64,000 nucleotides of DNA from Microbulbifer celer (GTDB taxonomy: Bacteria; Pseudomonadota; Gammaproteobacteria; Pseudomonadales; Cellvibrionaceae): contig NZ_CP087715.1 in the NCBI RefSeq assembly GCF_020991125.1, positions 3,759,501 to 3,823,500 of the forward strand. The letters run 5' to 3'. Positions 20,334 through 29,633 of this stretch are shown one piece after another; the first letter of the stretch is position 1, and each line of letters starts with the position of its first letter. Made by a program: the position numbers and the translations under genes. A model generated the notes under the pieces. It was given only the letters and a program-made list of their open reading frames with translations, was not told where the DNA came from and did no database searches.

Positions 20334-21443
20334 TTACAGGCGCATTGGCATGATCACGTACAGGGAATCCCCTTCCTCTGGCTGATGTAGCAGCGCGCTG
20401 CTGTTTGCATCTGCCAGACCGATACGGATCTGCTCGCTCTGAATCGCGCCGGTCACATCCAGCAGGTAACCGACGTTAAAGCCGATTTCCAGAGCGTCAC
20501 CATGATAGTCCACCATCACCTGCTCTTCCGCCTCTTCCTGCTCCGGGTTGTTGGCCACGATCTGCAGCAGCCCCTCGGAAACCTGCAACCGCACGCCGCG
20601 GTATTTCTCATTGGAAAGAATGGCTGCGCGCTGGAATGCCTGACGCAGGGCCAGGCGATCGGCAAAGATCTCATTCCCAGTAGAGCGCGGCAGCACCCGC
20701 TCGTAATCCGGGAACTTGCCATCCACCAACTTGGAGGTGAATGTGAACGGACCGCTGTTCACACGAATATGGTTATTGCCCAACACCACTTCTGCAGGTA
20801 CATCGGTATCTTCCAACAGTCGCGCCAGCTCCAGAACGCCCTTACGAGGCACGATCGCCTGTACCGGTGCTTCGACATTCAGACCCGGCGCATCGCGGTC
20901 ACACAGCGCCAGACGGTGGCCGTCGGTGGCCACAGCCCGCAACTGTTGCGGGCGACACTCCAGCAGCAGGCCATTCAGGTAATAGCGCACGTCCTGCTGG
21001 GCCATGGCAAAACTGGTAGCTTCGATCAGGCGACGGATCTCGCGCTGGGAAATGGAGAATCGGCTCTGGGCGGAGGTCTCTTCCTGGTTCGGAAAATCGC
21101 TCGCGGGCAGCGTAGACAGCTGAAAACGACTGCGGCCACTACGCAGAATCAGGCGCTCCGCATCGCGTTCAAACTTGAGCTCGGCGCCGTCAGGCAACGA
21201 GCGACAGATATCCAGTAACTTACGCGCCGGTACCGTCACCTCACCTTCCATCTCCGCCGGATCTTCCAGGGACAGGCGAGCGACGATCTCCACTTCGAGA
21301 TCAGTGCCGGTCAGTGACAACTCCTGCCCCTGCAACTGCATCAACACGTTCGCCAGTACCGGCAGCGTCTGACGTTTCTCTACCACACCAGCCACCAGCT
21401 GCAGCGGCTTCAACAGGGCATCCCGACTCACGCTAAATTTCAT
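20334..21443 (-). CDS. dnaN: DNA polymerase III beta sliding clamp
   Basis: Processivity clamp of 369 residues (E. coli 366). It begins MKFSVSRDALLKPLQLVAGVVEKRQTLPVL, the conserved N-terminal block (read as KFSVSRDALL then KRQTLPVLAN). It has three topologically similar domains, with GLLLE in domain 2 and a C-terminal end YVIMPMRL, which is the usual ring-closing tail. It follows dnaA on the same strand with 145 bp between them. A hairpin terminator lies after it. Confidence 0.98.
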   Translation of the reverse strand: MKFSVSRDALLKPLQLVAGVVEKRQTLPVLANVLMQLQGQELSLTGTDLEVEIVARLSLEDPAEMEGEVTVPARKLLDICRSLPDGAELKFERDAERLILRSGRSRFQLSTLPASDFPNQEETSAQSRFSISQREIRRLIEATSFAMAQQDVRYYLNGLLLECRPQQLRAVATDGHRLALCDRDAPGLNVEAPVQAIVPRKGVLELARLLEDTDVPAEVVLGNNHIRVNSGPFTFTSKLVDGKFPDYERVLPRSTGNEIFADRLALRQAFQRAAILSNEKYRGVRLQVSEGLLQIVANNPEQEEAEEQVMVDYHGDALEIGFNVGYLLDVTGAIQSEQIRIGLADANSSALLHQPEEGDSLYVIMPMRL

Positions 21444-21588
21444 AAGTTTTGCCTTGCTCCAGTCTGTTTATTCTCTTTGCCGGTGGACGTGGGCAACTCG
21501 CACTACCGGAAAATCTCAGTTCAAAGGTTCTCGCCGCGGCGCAACTGACACTGTTGCGATCAGTACACCTGCGGACTCTTGTCATGTA

Positions 21589-23196
21589 TCAGGTGGTCAA
21601 TGTTCGGGTCAGCAGACGTACATCCTCGCGGATATCGCCGTCGCTTTCCTGCAGCTGTCGGATCTTGCGACAGGCATGCAGCACCGTAGTGTGGTCGCGG
21701 CCACCAAACGCATCGCCGATCTCCGGCAGACTGTGGTTGGTCAATTCCTTCGCCAGTGACATCGCTACCTGCCGAGGGCGGGCCACCGAACGACTGCGCC
21801 GCTTGGACAGCAGATCTGCGACCTTTATCTTGTAGTACTCCGCCACCACGCGCTGGATATTGTCCACACTCACCAGTCGATCCTGCAGCGCAAGCAGGTC
21901 TTTCAACGCTTCACGCACCAGAATATCGTCAATAGGGCGGCCGGTGAACTGGGCATTCGCGATCACCCGGCGCAGGGCGCCTTCGAGCTCACGCACATTG
22001 GAACGGATACGCTGGGCAATAAAGAATGCCGTATCGTGCGGAAGGTCTACCCCCACCTGCTCGGCCTTCTTCATCAGGATCGCGACCCGCGTCTCAAGCT
22101 CGGGGGGCTCTACAGCCACCGTGAGGCCCCAGCCGAAGCGGCTCTTCAGGCGCTCTTCGAGACCGTCGATCTCTTTCGGATAGCGGTCGCAGGTCAGGAT
22201 AATCTGCTGGCCACCTTCCAGCAGTGAATTGAAGGTGTGGAAGAACTCCTCCTGGGAGCGCTCCTTGCCGGCAAAGAACTGGATATCATCAATCAGCAGC
22301 GCGTCGACGGAACGATAATAGCGCTTGAAGTCACTGATGGCGTTCAACTGCAGCGCCTTCACCATATCGGCCACAAAGCGCTCTGAATGCAGGTAAACCA
22401 CTTTGGCATTGGGGTTGCGCTCCACCAGCGCATTGCCCACCGCATGCATCAAGTGGGTTTTCCCCAGACCGACACCGCCATAGATAAACAGTGGGTTGTA
22501 GGCGCCACCCGGGTTATCCGCGATCTGTTGCGCCGCAGCCAGGCCGAGCTGGTTGGATTTACCTTCAACAAAGGAAGCAAAGGTAAAACCGCGGTTGAGT
22601 GCACTGCCATGCTTGATCGCACCTTCCACCTCCACCTTGCGCGGCGGCGGCACCGGCGCTGCGACAGCAGGCTCCCCGCCACTGTGTAGATCCGCCGGCA
22701 GGCGCTCCGCAGCGGTCAGGTTGTCGACCCCGGACTCCTCTGCCACCACATTGTTGAGCTGCGGATCCACGCTCGGGCGCGCGGCAACCTGAGCGCCAGG
22801 CTGAGAAGACGCCCGGGAAGGCACAGGAGAAGAAGCCTGAGCAGGCGCACGAGAAGAGGACAGCGAAGGTGGCGCGGGCGCGTGTGCCGCACCGGACGCA
22901 GAGGACTGCGCGGTACCACCGAGATTGCGGCGAAAACGGGTGGCACGACGATCTATGGACACCACCTCGACCGCAAGCGATTGCCCGCCGTTGAAATGCT
23001 GTACCAGGTCGCGAATTCTATCGAGAAACTTATCGCCCACCCAGTTCTGGATGAAACGGTTCGGCGCCACCAGACGCAACTCAACTGCACCACAGTCATC
23101 ACTGACCCGTAGCGGCCGAATCCAGGTGTTGAACTGCTGCGGTGACAGCTCATCCTGCAAACAGGCAGCGCACTGCTTCCAAACGGAATCAGACAA
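21589..23196 (-). CDS. dnaA: Chromosomal replication initiator protein DnaA
   Basis: Origin-binding AAA+ initiator, 535 residues from a TTG start. Domain I is [28 protein letters not shown] long Pro/Ala/Ser-rich linker (domain II, about residues 110-195) follows. The AAA+ domain has Walker [11 protein letters not shown] and Walker [10 protein letters not shown]. Domain IV carries [14 protein letters not shown] and [15 protein letters not shown]. The frame stays open to 23247, but the TTG at 23194-23196 fits the family N-terminus and is preceded by GGGGGGT at a 5-bp distance. Several DnaA boxes lie immediately upstream, consistent with autoregulation or the origin itself. Confidence 0.96.
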   Translation of the reverse strand: MSDSVWKQCAACLQDELSPQQFNTWIRPLRVSDDCGAVELRLVAPNRFIQNWVGDKFLDRIRDLVQHFNGGQSLAVEVVSIDRRATRFRRNLGGTAQSSASGAAHAPAPPSLSSSRAPAQASSPVPSRASSQPGAQVAARPSVDPQLNNVVAEESGVDNLTAAERLPADLHSGGEPAVAAPVPPPRKVEVEGAIKHGSALNRGFTFASFVEGKSNQLGLAAAQQIADNPGGAYNPLFIYGGVGLGKTHLMHAVGNALVERNPNAKVVYLHSERFVADMVKALQLNAISDFKRYYRSVDALLIDDIQFFAGKERSQEEFFHTFNSLLEGGQQIILTCDRYPKEIDGLEERLKSRFGWGLTVAVEPPELETRVAILMKKAEQVGVDLPHDTAFFIAQRIRSNVRELEGALRRVIANAQFTGRPIDDILVREALKDLLALQDRLVSVDNIQRVVAEYYKIKVADLLSKRRSRSVARPRQVAMSLAKELTNHSLPEIGDAFGGRDHTTVLHACRKIRQLQESDGDIREDVRLLTRTLTT

Positions 23197-23726
23197 GGAA
23201 CCCCCCAAAATTGGACCGAGGCAGAACGCAACCGAACTGTTATCCACCGGCGCGGCCTCACAAAGAGCGGCACAGTATACTCCCGGGCAGTCGGGTTATC
23301 CACAAATAATGTATTTTTTATGAAAAGCAGAGCACAGAAAAACCGTGTAGTTTCAAGAGCTTGCACACTAAGTAGTCAGCAGGGGCAAGCTGGCCACCAA
23401 TAGTTATCCACAACCCCCTGTGCATATCTTGGGATCAACCGGTGCATGGGATGAAAAACCGACGCCACAACAACATCTTGCAAAATTGACAGCAAAAGCC
23501 ACCCCGCCAGAGCAACCCCGGATGCCATTGCACAGCGCCCGAGTGGATTGTGGATAGCGGGACGCACCCGCGAAAAATAAATGCAGGAAACTTGCATAAA
23601 ACACTGCAGGTCAATTGATTTGGCTGTTGGCTTTCTATACAATCCGCCGCCTTCGCAGCGCATAGTCCATGGCGCAAGCGGTCCAGATTCACAAAATCCC
23701 AGGACTCAACTCCAGGTAGTAACAAC
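23197..23726. other. dnaA-rpmH intergenic region with DnaA boxes (candidate oriC 1)
   Basis: A 530-bp gap between divergent dnaA and rpmH. Perfect TTATCCACA boxes lie at 23296-23304 and 23404-23412. A one-mismatch box TTATCCACC is at 23240-23248, and an inverted one-mismatch box TGTGGATAG is at 23549-23557. Pseudomonads use this position as oriC. The rpmH promoter is at its right edge. No long AT-rich block and no GATC cluster are evident, so whether it is the origin or only the dnaA control region is open. Confidence 0.6.
23615..23643 (+). promoter_or_regulatory. Probable rpmH promoter
   Basis: TTGATT at 23615-23620 and TACAAT at 23638-23643, with 17 bp between them, about 84 bp upstream of the rpmH ATG. 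It probably drives rpmH-rnpA-yidD-yidC. Confidence 0.55.
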
Positions 23727-23861
23727 ATGAAACGTACATTTCAGCCCAGTAACTTGAAGCGTAAGCGCAACCACGGTTTCCGTGCCCGTATGGCCACCAA
23801 AAACGGCCGCAAGATTCTTGCCCGCCGTCGCGCCAAAGGCCGCAAGGTTCTGTGTGCTTAA
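23727..23861 (+). CDS. rpmH: 50S ribosomal protein L34
   Basis: A 44-residue, very basic ribosomal protein: [20 protein letters not shown] at the start, then the conserved [16 protein letters not shown] segment and the end VLCA. Length and sequence are those of bacterial L34. It sits in the universal order rpmH-rnpA-yidD-yidC and probably shares the transcript from the promoter near 23.6 kb. rnpA starts 30 bp after its stop. Confidence 0.98.
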   Translation: MKRTFQPSNLKRKRNHGFRARMATKNGRKILARRRAKGRKVLCA

Positions 23862-23891
23862 TTCTGCCGCTTAGCGCGCAGTCTTAACACT

Positions 23892-24374
23892 ATGCAGTCC
23901 CCGCGCAGCGACTTCGGTTTCGCCAAGCCGCTGCGGCTGCTCAATGCGGCGCAATATCGCGCCGTTTTTGAGTCCGCTCCCGTCCGTGCGGCTCAGCCTC
24001 AATTCCTGATCCTCGCCCGCCCCAACGATCTCGAGCACCCTCGGCTCGGCCTCGTCATTGCCAAAAAACACGTCCGTAACGCCAGCGATCGCAACCGCAT
24101 CAAGCGCATTGCCCGTGAGACTTTTCGCCTGCAGCAACACCAGCTATTCCCGCTCGACGCGGTAGTTCTGGCCCGCGGCGGCGCAGGAGAGCTGGACAAG
24201 GCCACCCTGACGAAGATCTTCAACAAGCTGTGGCGCAAGCTGGACCAGCGGGCCCGCAATCCGGAGTCACAACCGCCGCCCAAGGGCAAAAGCCGGGGCC
24301 GGCAGCAAAACAGGAAGGGACGAGGTAAACCCACGGCACAAACGGAACCGCAACAGAAGCGGAGCCCGCAATGA
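23892..24374 (+). CDS. rnpA: Ribonuclease P protein component
   Basis: Basic protein cofactor of RNase P, which matures tRNA 5' ends. The diagnostic RNR motif is present in HVRNASDRNRIKRIARETFR (about residues 60-79), with the preceding LGLVIAKKHV strand. At 160 residues it is longer than E. coli RnpA (119); the excess is a C-terminal tail of about 40 residues rich in Lys, Arg, Gln, Pro and Gly (KSRGRQQNRKGRGKP), probably disordered and RNA-contacting. The stop overlaps the yidD start by 4 bp (ATGA), so the two are translationally coupled. Confidence 0.95.
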   Translation: MQSPRSDFGFAKPLRLLNAAQYRAVFESAPVRAAQPQFLILARPNDLEHPRLGLVIAKKHVRNASDRNRIKRIARETFRLQQHQLFPLDAVVLARGGAGELDKATLTKIFNKLWRKLDQRARNPESQPPPKGKSRGRQQNRKGRGKPTAQTEPQQKRSPQ

Positions 24375-24616
24375 CCTGGCTGGCGATCAAACTGATCCAT
24401 GTTTACCGCCTGTTACTCAGCCCCTGGATCGGCAACCAGTGTCGCTTTCACCCCACCTGTTCCCGTTATGCGGAAGAAGCATTAAAAACACACGGATTCT
24501 GCAAAGGGGGTTATTTAAGCGCGCTGCGCCTTATAAAATGCCACCCTTGGCATCCAGGCGGTCCGGACCCGGTTCCTCCTGCCCCCGAAAAATCTGACAC
24601 CCGGGCGACTCAATAA
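24371..24616 (+). CDS. yidD: Membrane protein insertion efficiency factor YidD
   Basis: An 81-residue peripheral inner-membrane protein that assists YidC/Sec-dependent insertion. It has the hallmark sequence YRLLLSPWIGNQCRFHPTCS around residues 13-32 and RYAEEALKTHG, ending with HPWHPGGPDPVP. The N-terminal amphipathic helix is present. It overlaps rnpA by 4 bp and is followed 31 bp later by yidC, the conserved functional partner. Confidence 0.96.
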   Translation: MTWLAIKLIHVYRLLLSPWIGNQCRFHPTCSRYAEEALKTHGFCKGGYLSALRLIKCHPWHPGGPDPVPPAPEKSDTRATQ

Positions 24617-24647
24617 TGCTCGCCCCTGCGACAAGGCTTTCAACATA

Positions 24648-26330
24648 ATGGATTGGCAACGCTACACACTGGTCGGCGGAATCGCCGCCGTGCTTCTGGC
24701 CCTGATTTTCCAGTGGAATGAATTCCAGGAGCGTCACGCCCCGGAAATCGATCAGACCACCGTGGTTCACCACGAAGGTGGCAAGGGTGTCGAGGCGGAA
24801 ACCCTGCCCTCCGGCCAGGCAGGCAACAACGCTGATGGCGTGCCCGACGCAGCCAGCGGCCAATCCGAAAGCGGCCTGCCGGAAGTGGGCGCAGCCCCTC
24901 AGACCCAGCTGATCACCGTCAATACCGATGTACTGACCCTGCTGATCGATCCCAAAGGGGGCGACATCGTCAAGGTGGCGCTGCGCAAGTACTACGAAGA
25001 GCTGAATACCCCGGATCGCCCGCTGATCCTGCTCAACCAGACCCGCAGCCACACCTACATTGCCCGCAGCGGCCTGATGGGCGGCAAGGGTGCGTGTACG
25101 GCCGGGCGCCCGCAGTTTTCCAGCGATGCCACTGAATACGCATTGAAGGAAGGCCAGGACACCCTGACCGTCGACCTGAAGCAACAGCAGAACGGTATCG
25201 GCTTCACCAAACGCTTCACCTTCAATCGCAGTGATTACCTGGTCAAGGTTTCCTACCTGATCGACAACGAACGCAGCAAGCCCCTGCTGGCCGGTATCTG
25301 CGGGGATATCCTGCGCGACGATCGCGAACCACCGGTGGATGTGGGGATCGGTGTTTCGCCTTTCCTCGGTGCCGCACTGCACACCAGCGAAGAAAACTAC
25401 TTCAAACAGGACTTTGAAGATATCGCCGAAAGCCCCACCAATATCTCTATTGAGGGCGGCTGGATGGCGATGGTACAGCACTACTTCCTGAGTGCCTGGG
25501 TACCCAACCAGACCGAGCGCAATGACTTCCACCTGAAACCGGTAGGCAACGGCCTGTTCAGCATGGGCTTCAGCAGCCCGCAGCTACGGGTTGAACCCGG
25601 GCAGCAGGGTGTGGTGGAAGCTTCCTTCTATGCCGGCCCCAAAGATGTGTTCCGCCTGGAAGAGATATCCCCCTATCTGGACCTGACCGTGGACTACGGC
25701 TGGCTGTGGTGGCTGGCGAAGCCGATGTTCCGGGTACTGAACTGGATCCATGAAAATATTGTGAGCAACTGGGGCTGGTCGATCATCCTGCTGACGGTGT
25801 TCATCAAGGCGCTGCTGTTCCCGCTGTCCGCGGCGGGCCTGAAGTCCATGGCGCGCATGCGCAAGTTTGCCCCGCAGATGAAGAAGCTGCAGGAGCAGTA
25901 CAAGGACAACCGCCAGAAGCTGGCGGAAGAAACCATGAAGCTGTACCGCAAGGAGAAAATCAATCCTGTGGGTGGCTGCCTGCCGCTGCTGTTACAGATG
26001 CCGGTGTTTATCGGTCTGTACTGGATGCTGATGGAAACCGTAGAGCTGCGTCACGCGCCGTGGATTCTGTGGATCCACGATCTGTCGGTGAAGGACCCCT
26101 ACTTCATCCTGCCGGTGTTCATGGGTCTGTCCATGTGGTTGATGCAGAAGCTGCAGCCGCAGCCCACGGATCCGACCCAGGCGAAGATCATGCAGCTGAT
26201 GCCGGTGATGATGACCTTCTTCTTCCTGTGGTTCCCGGCCGGCCTGGTACTGTACTGGATTGCGAACAACCTGATCTCGATTGCACAGACCTGGTTTATC
26301 AACAAGCAGGTGGAAGCGGCGACCAAGTAG
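24648..26330 (+). CDS. yidC: Membrane protein insertase YidC
   Basis: Inner-membrane insertase and chaperone, 560 residues (E. coli 548). One N-terminal transmembrane segment (residues 5-22) is followed by a large periplasmic beta domain (about 70-345) that is somewhat Gly/Ala-rich at its beginning. The five-helix conserved core starts at DYGWLWWLAKPMFRVLNWIH and includes KALLFPLSAAGLKSMARMRK, NPVGGCLPLLLQMPVFIGLY and the final ALYW-like segment LVLYWIANNLISIAQ. It inserts subunits such as AtpE, which is encoded 12 kb away. An intergenic structured element of the family described in the findings follows its stop. Confidence 0.97.
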   Translation: MDWQRYTLVGGIAAVLLALIFQWNEFQERHAPEIDQTTVVHHEGGKGVEAETLPSGQAGNNADGVPDAASGQSESGLPEVGAAPQTQLITVNTDVLTLLIDPKGGDIVKVALRKYYEELNTPDRPLILLNQTRSHTYIARSGLMGGKGACTAGRPQFSSDATEYALKEGQDTLTVDLKQQQNGIGFTKRFTFNRSDYLVKVSYLIDNERSKPLLAGICGDILRDDREPPVDVGIGVSPFLGAALHTSEENYFKQDFEDIAESPTNISIEGGWMAMVQHYFLSAWVPNQTERNDFHLKPVGNGLFSMGFSSPQLRVEPGQQGVVEASFYAGPKDVFRLEEISPYLDLTVDYGWLWWLAKPMFRVLNWIHENIVSNWGWSIILLTVFIKALLFPLSAAGLKSMARMRKFAPQMKKLQEQYKDNRQKLAEETMKLYRKEKINPVGGCLPLLLQMPVFIGLYWMLMETVELRHAPWILWIHDLSVKDPYFILPVFMGLSMWLMQKLQPQPTDPTQAKIMQLMPVMMTFFFLWFPAGLVLYWIANNLISIAQTWFINKQVEAATK

Positions 26331-26350
26331 CAGGTAATAGACCCGCCCGG

Positions 26351-26466
26351 TGGCGGCGGAGCACCGGGTGGAAGGTTTTGAAACCGCTGTGAATACATCT
26401 CTGTACGCTGCGTCAGCGACGTCCCTGTCGCTGACGCTTTCAAAACCTTCCACCCGCCGCTCCGCC
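26351..26466 (+). repeat. Structured intergenic element A (three-way-junction repeat family)
   Basis: Located 20 bp past the yidC stop. Outer arms at 26355-26383 and 26438-26466 pair over 29 bp with two mismatches; the inner 18 bp are perfect. The inner hairpin 26410-26420 / 26427-26437 is 11 bp, perfect, with loop GTCCCT. The unpaired side carries the conserved core GTGAA-TACA-TCTC-TGTA (TACA at 26394-26397 pairs with TGTA at 26402-26405). Core orientation is plus. Confidence 0.88.
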
Positions 26467-26496
26467 TTAGCATTTACTGTATAACTCCGACACTGA

Positions 26497-26519
26497 AAGG
26501 GCCGCACTACGCGGCCCTT
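26497..26519 (+). terminator. Terminator-like hairpin between yidC and mnmE
   Basis: AAGGGCCGC / GCGGCCCTT with an ACTAC loop, followed by CCTTTAT. It ends the rpmH-yidC transcript or lies in the mnmE leader, 32 bp before the mnmE ATG. Confidence 0.75.
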
Positions 26520-26550
26520 CCTTTATCTGACTTTTGGATAAACTCATACC

Positions 26551-27924
26551 ATGTCCCAGCAAAGCCTCAGCAAAGACACCATTGCCGCCGTCGCCACCCC
26601 GCCGGGCCGTGGCGGTATCGGTGTGATTCGCCTGTCCGGCCCGAACGCCCGGGCGATTGGCGAGCAACTGTGCGGCAGAACCTTCAAACCGCGCTTTGCC
26701 CACTACTGCGACTTTACCCACGACGACCGCCTGCTCGATCAGGGGCTGGCGCTGTTCTTCCCGGGACCGAACTCCTTTACCGGTGAGGACGTGGTGGAAC
26801 TTCAGGGCCACGGCGGGCCGGTGATTCTGGATATCCTGCTCGACGCCCTCCTCCAACTAGGCGCCCGCCAGGCCCGTCCGGGGGAGTTTTCCGAGCGCGC
26901 GTTTCTCAACGACAAGCTGGATCTGGCCCAGGCGGAGGCCATTGCGGACCTGATTGACGCCGGCAGCGCGCAGGCGGCGCAGAACGCACTGCGTTCACTG
27001 CAGGGTGCTTTTTCCGAAAAAATCGAAGACTTAGCGGAAAAACTAACCCATCTACGCATCTATGTCGAAGCGTCGATCGATTTTCCAGAAGAAGAAATCG
27101 ATTTTCTCGCCGACGGCAAGGTGGCGGCAGATATCGAAGCGCTGCTGGCACAACTGGACGGGGTAGAGGCCCAGGCACGCCAGGGAGCGATCATGCGTGA
27201 GGGGATGCAGGTCGCCATTGCCGGCCGACCCAATGCGGGCAAGTCGAGTCTGCTGAATGCGCTGGCGGGGAAAGACACCGCGATTGTGACCGACATCGCC
27301 GGCACTACTCGCGATGTGTTGCGGGAACATATTCATATCGATGGCATGCCGCTGCACATTGCCGACACCGCGGGTCTGCGGGACTCTCCGGATCGGGTAG
27401 AGCAGATCGGAATTCAGCGCGCCTGGGAAGAGATCCGTGCGGCCGACCGCATACTGCTGGTGGCGGATGCGCGTGAGCTGGATACCCTGGACCCGGATCG
27501 GGCCTGGCCGGAATTCACCCGCCAGCTACCGGATCCGGAAAAACTCACCCTGGTAGTGAACAAGATTGACCTTAGCGAATACAGCGCCGGGCTGCTGGCC
27601 CACAGCGACGGGATACCGATTGTGGCCATCAGCGCCAAAACCGGCGCCGGTATCGACGCCCTGCGGGATCACCTGAAACAGTGCATGGGCTACAGCGCCG
27701 GCAACGAGGGCAACTTCAGTGCCCGCCGCCGCCACCTGGACGCCCTGACCCGTGCTCGCGCGCTGATCGTCAACGGTCAGGCACAACTCACCAGCAGTGG
27801 CGCCGGCGAATTGCTGGCGGAAGATCTGCGTCAGGCGCAGCTGGCGCTGGGAGAGATCACCGGCGCCATGACCGCGGATGAATTACTGGGCAAGATTTTC
27901 GGCAGTTTCTGTATCGGGAAGTAA
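26551..27924 (+). CDS. mnmE: tRNA uridine-5-carboxymethylaminomethyl modification GTPase MnmE
   Basis: GTPase that works with MnmG to make (c)mnm5U34 in tRNA anticodons; 457 residues (E. coli 454). The N-terminal folate-binding domain ([22 protein letters not shown]) is followed by a helical domain and an inserted G domain with [12 protein letters not shown] (P-loop, about residue 226), DTAGLRD and NKIDL. The C-terminal CIGK, containing the catalytic Cys, is intact. It is convergent with the LysR gene (16 bp apart). Its partner mnmG lies about 4 kb downstream, separated by the LysR/SDR/MFS genes and a candidate origin. Confidence 0.97.
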   Translation: MSQQSLSKDTIAAVATPPGRGGIGVIRLSGPNARAIGEQLCGRTFKPRFAHYCDFTHDDRLLDQGLALFFPGPNSFTGEDVVELQGHGGPVILDILLDALLQLGARQARPGEFSERAFLNDKLDLAQAEAIADLIDAGSAQAAQNALRSLQGAFSEKIEDLAEKLTHLRIYVEASIDFPEEEIDFLADGKVAADIEALLAQLDGVEAQARQGAIMREGMQVAIAGRPNAGKSSLLNALAGKDTAIVTDIAGTTRDVLREHIHIDGMPLHIADTAGLRDSPDRVEQIGIQRAWEEIRAADRILLVADARELDTLDPDRAWPEFTRQLPDPEKLTLVVNKIDLSEYSAGLLAHSDGIPIVAISAKTGAGIDALRDHLKQCMGYSAGNEGNFSARRRHLDALTRARALIVNGQAQLTSSGAGELLAEDLRQAQLALGEITGAMTADELLGKIFGSFCIGK

Positions 27925-27940
27925 ACCTCTATTCGAAGTG

Positions 27941-28822
27941 CTAATCGACACGGAGCGAGAGCCAGGCCACGCACCAGTCCCATACCGCATCCCGCGGGGC
28001 AAGAGGTAAAGATGACCGCTTGCGGACGAGGAAAAAGCTGGGCTCTTTGATCATAGTTTCATCCGTGACCTGCACTAGACGCCCCGCCTCAAGATCCGCC
28101 GCCACAAACGCTCGACATGCCAAGGCGATGCCCTGGCCAGCCAGAGCTGCATCCAGCGCCAGTGTCGTCTGGTTGAATACCGCACCGGGCAGCTTGCCGT
28201 CGGCACGCAGAAACATCGGCCAATGATCGAGCGCGTCATGCAAGAGCGGACGCGCCTTAAGCTGTGCGGCTGAGAGAGGGAGCGGTAAATCTTTAACCAG
28301 ATGGGGGCTCGCGACCGCGACCAGCTCCTGGTGGAACAGCAGCTTGGCCTCCAGCCCGGATGGGAACGGGGGGCGGGTTAGCCGCACCGCGATGTCCACC
28401 TGGTCGCGCTCAAAATCGGAGATAGCCTCGGTGGCGACCGTGCGCAACTCCACGCCGGGTAGCGCGGCGTTCAGCTCGGCTAGACGAGGGATCAACAGTT
28501 TCGCGGCGAAGGTCGGCGTAACACTGATCGTGACAGTGTCCGGTTGCTCCAGGAGTCGTCCGGTGGCGTCCCCGAGCGTATCGAAGGCGCGGGTCACGTC
28601 CATCAGGTAAGCCGCACCCGATGGCGTCAGGGCGAGGCCGCGCGGCAAGCGCTGGAACAGGGCCAGGCCCAGGTGCTCTTCCAACGCGCGCACCTGCTGC
28701 GCGACGGCGCCTTGGGTGACGCCCAACTCTTCGGCAGCGGCCCGGAAACTCAGTCGGCGGCCCGAGACCTCGAAGGCACGCAGGGCATTGAGAGGGGGGA
28801 GCTTGCGGCGGGATGGCACCAT
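27941..28822 (-). CDS. LysR-family transcriptional regulator (GcvA-like)
   Basis: A 293-residue LysR-type regulator. The N-terminal HTH is PPLNALRAFEVSGRRLSFRAAAEELGVTQGAVAQQV (given here in part: residues 8-45), followed by the linker helix LEEHLGLALFQRLPRGLALT. The C-terminal effector domain has two alpha/beta lobes (VTISVTPTFAAKLLIPRL onwards). The PPLNALRAFEV start is typical of the GcvA subgroup. It is divergent from the SDR gene with 106 bp between the starts, the usual layout of a LysR regulator and its target. The inducer is unknown. Confidence 0.9.
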   Translation of the reverse strand: MVPSRRKLPPLNALRAFEVSGRRLSFRAAAEELGVTQGAVAQQVRALEEHLGLALFQRLPRGLALTPSGAAYLMDVTRAFDTLGDATGRLLEQPDTVTISVTPTFAAKLLIPRLAELNAALPGVELRTVATEAISDFERDQVDIAVRLTRPPFPSGLEAKLLFHQELVAVASPHLVKDLPLPLSAAQLKARPLLHDALDHWPMFLRADGKLPGAVFNQTTLALDAALAGQGIALACRAFVAADLEAGRLVQVTDETMIKEPSFFLVRKRSSLPLAPRDAVWDWCVAWLSLRVD

Positions 28823-28928
28823 GGGAACAGCCTATAGTTTTTCTACAGTCTTACAGGTTTATTAATCACGCGAAACTTCGACTGTCAATTGAAATAATGC
28901 CTCCAGAACCCAACCAAAGGAGGCTGAC

Positions 28929-29633
28929 ATGGCTGAAGAAAAAGTTGCACTCATCATGGGCGGTGGATCTGGTATGGGAGCCGCTGCCGCGCGCAGGCTG
29001 GCTCAAGGTGGCTACCGTATCGCCATTCTCTCGTCGTCGGGCAAGGGCGAGGCGCTGGCCAAGGAATTGGGCGGTGTCGGTGTCACCGGCTCGAACCAGT
29101 CACTCGATGACGTGAAGCAGGTCGTGGATTTGACGATGGCGACATGGGGGCGGATCGACGCACTGGTCAATTCCGCTGGTCATGGCCCGCGCGCACCGAT
29201 TCTCGACCTCACTGACGAGGACTGGCACCAAGGCATGGAGGTCTACTTCCTGAGCGCCGTGCGCCCGATCCGTCTGGTGGCGCCGATCATGGAAGCGCAG
29301 GGTGGAGGTGCCATTGTCAACATTTCGACTACCTGGGCTTTCGAGCCGTCCAGCGTATTCCCGACCTCGGTGGTATTCCGGGCGGGCCTTGCCAGCTTCA
29401 CCAAACTCTTTGCAGGTGCCTATGCGGCGAAAAATGTCCGTATGAACAATGTGCTGCCCGGCTGGATCGACAGTCTTCCCGAGGTCCACGAGCGCCGCGA
29501 CAGCGTGCCGATGGGTCGCTATGGAACTGTCGAGGAAATCGCAGACACCGTGGCCTTTTTACTGTCGGAAGGTGCGGGCTACATCACCGGCCAGAATATC
29601 CGCGTCGATGGCGGTGTGACCCGCTCCATCTGA
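28929..29633 (+). CDS. Short-chain dehydrogenase/reductase-like protein with degenerate active site
   Basis: A 234-residue Rossmann protein. The nucleotide-binding GGGSGMG (residues 11-17) and structural NSAG (81-84) motifs are intact, and Ser133 is in NIST. Where the catalytic Y-x3-K is expected, the sequence reads SVVFRAGLASFTK, i.e. Ser147 and Arg151 replace Tyr and Lys. The C-terminal NNVLPGWIDS and GQNIRVDGGV blocks are normal. It may bind NAD(P) but act differently or not at all as a dehydrogenase. The start ATG has a good AAAGGAGG Shine-Dalgarno. It is divergent from the LysR gene, its likely regulator. Confidence 0.87.
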   Translation: MAEEKVALIMGGGSGMGAAAARRLAQGGYRIAILSSSGKGEALAKELGGVGVTGSNQSLDDVKQVVDLTMATWGRIDALVNSAGHGPRAPILDLTDEDWHQGMEVYFLSAVRPIRLVAPIMEAQGGGAIVNISTTWAFEPSSVFPTSVVFRAGLASFTKLFAGAYAAKNVRMNNVLPGWIDSLPEVHERRDSVPMGRYGTVEEIADTVAFLLSEGAGYITGQNIRVDGGVTRSI

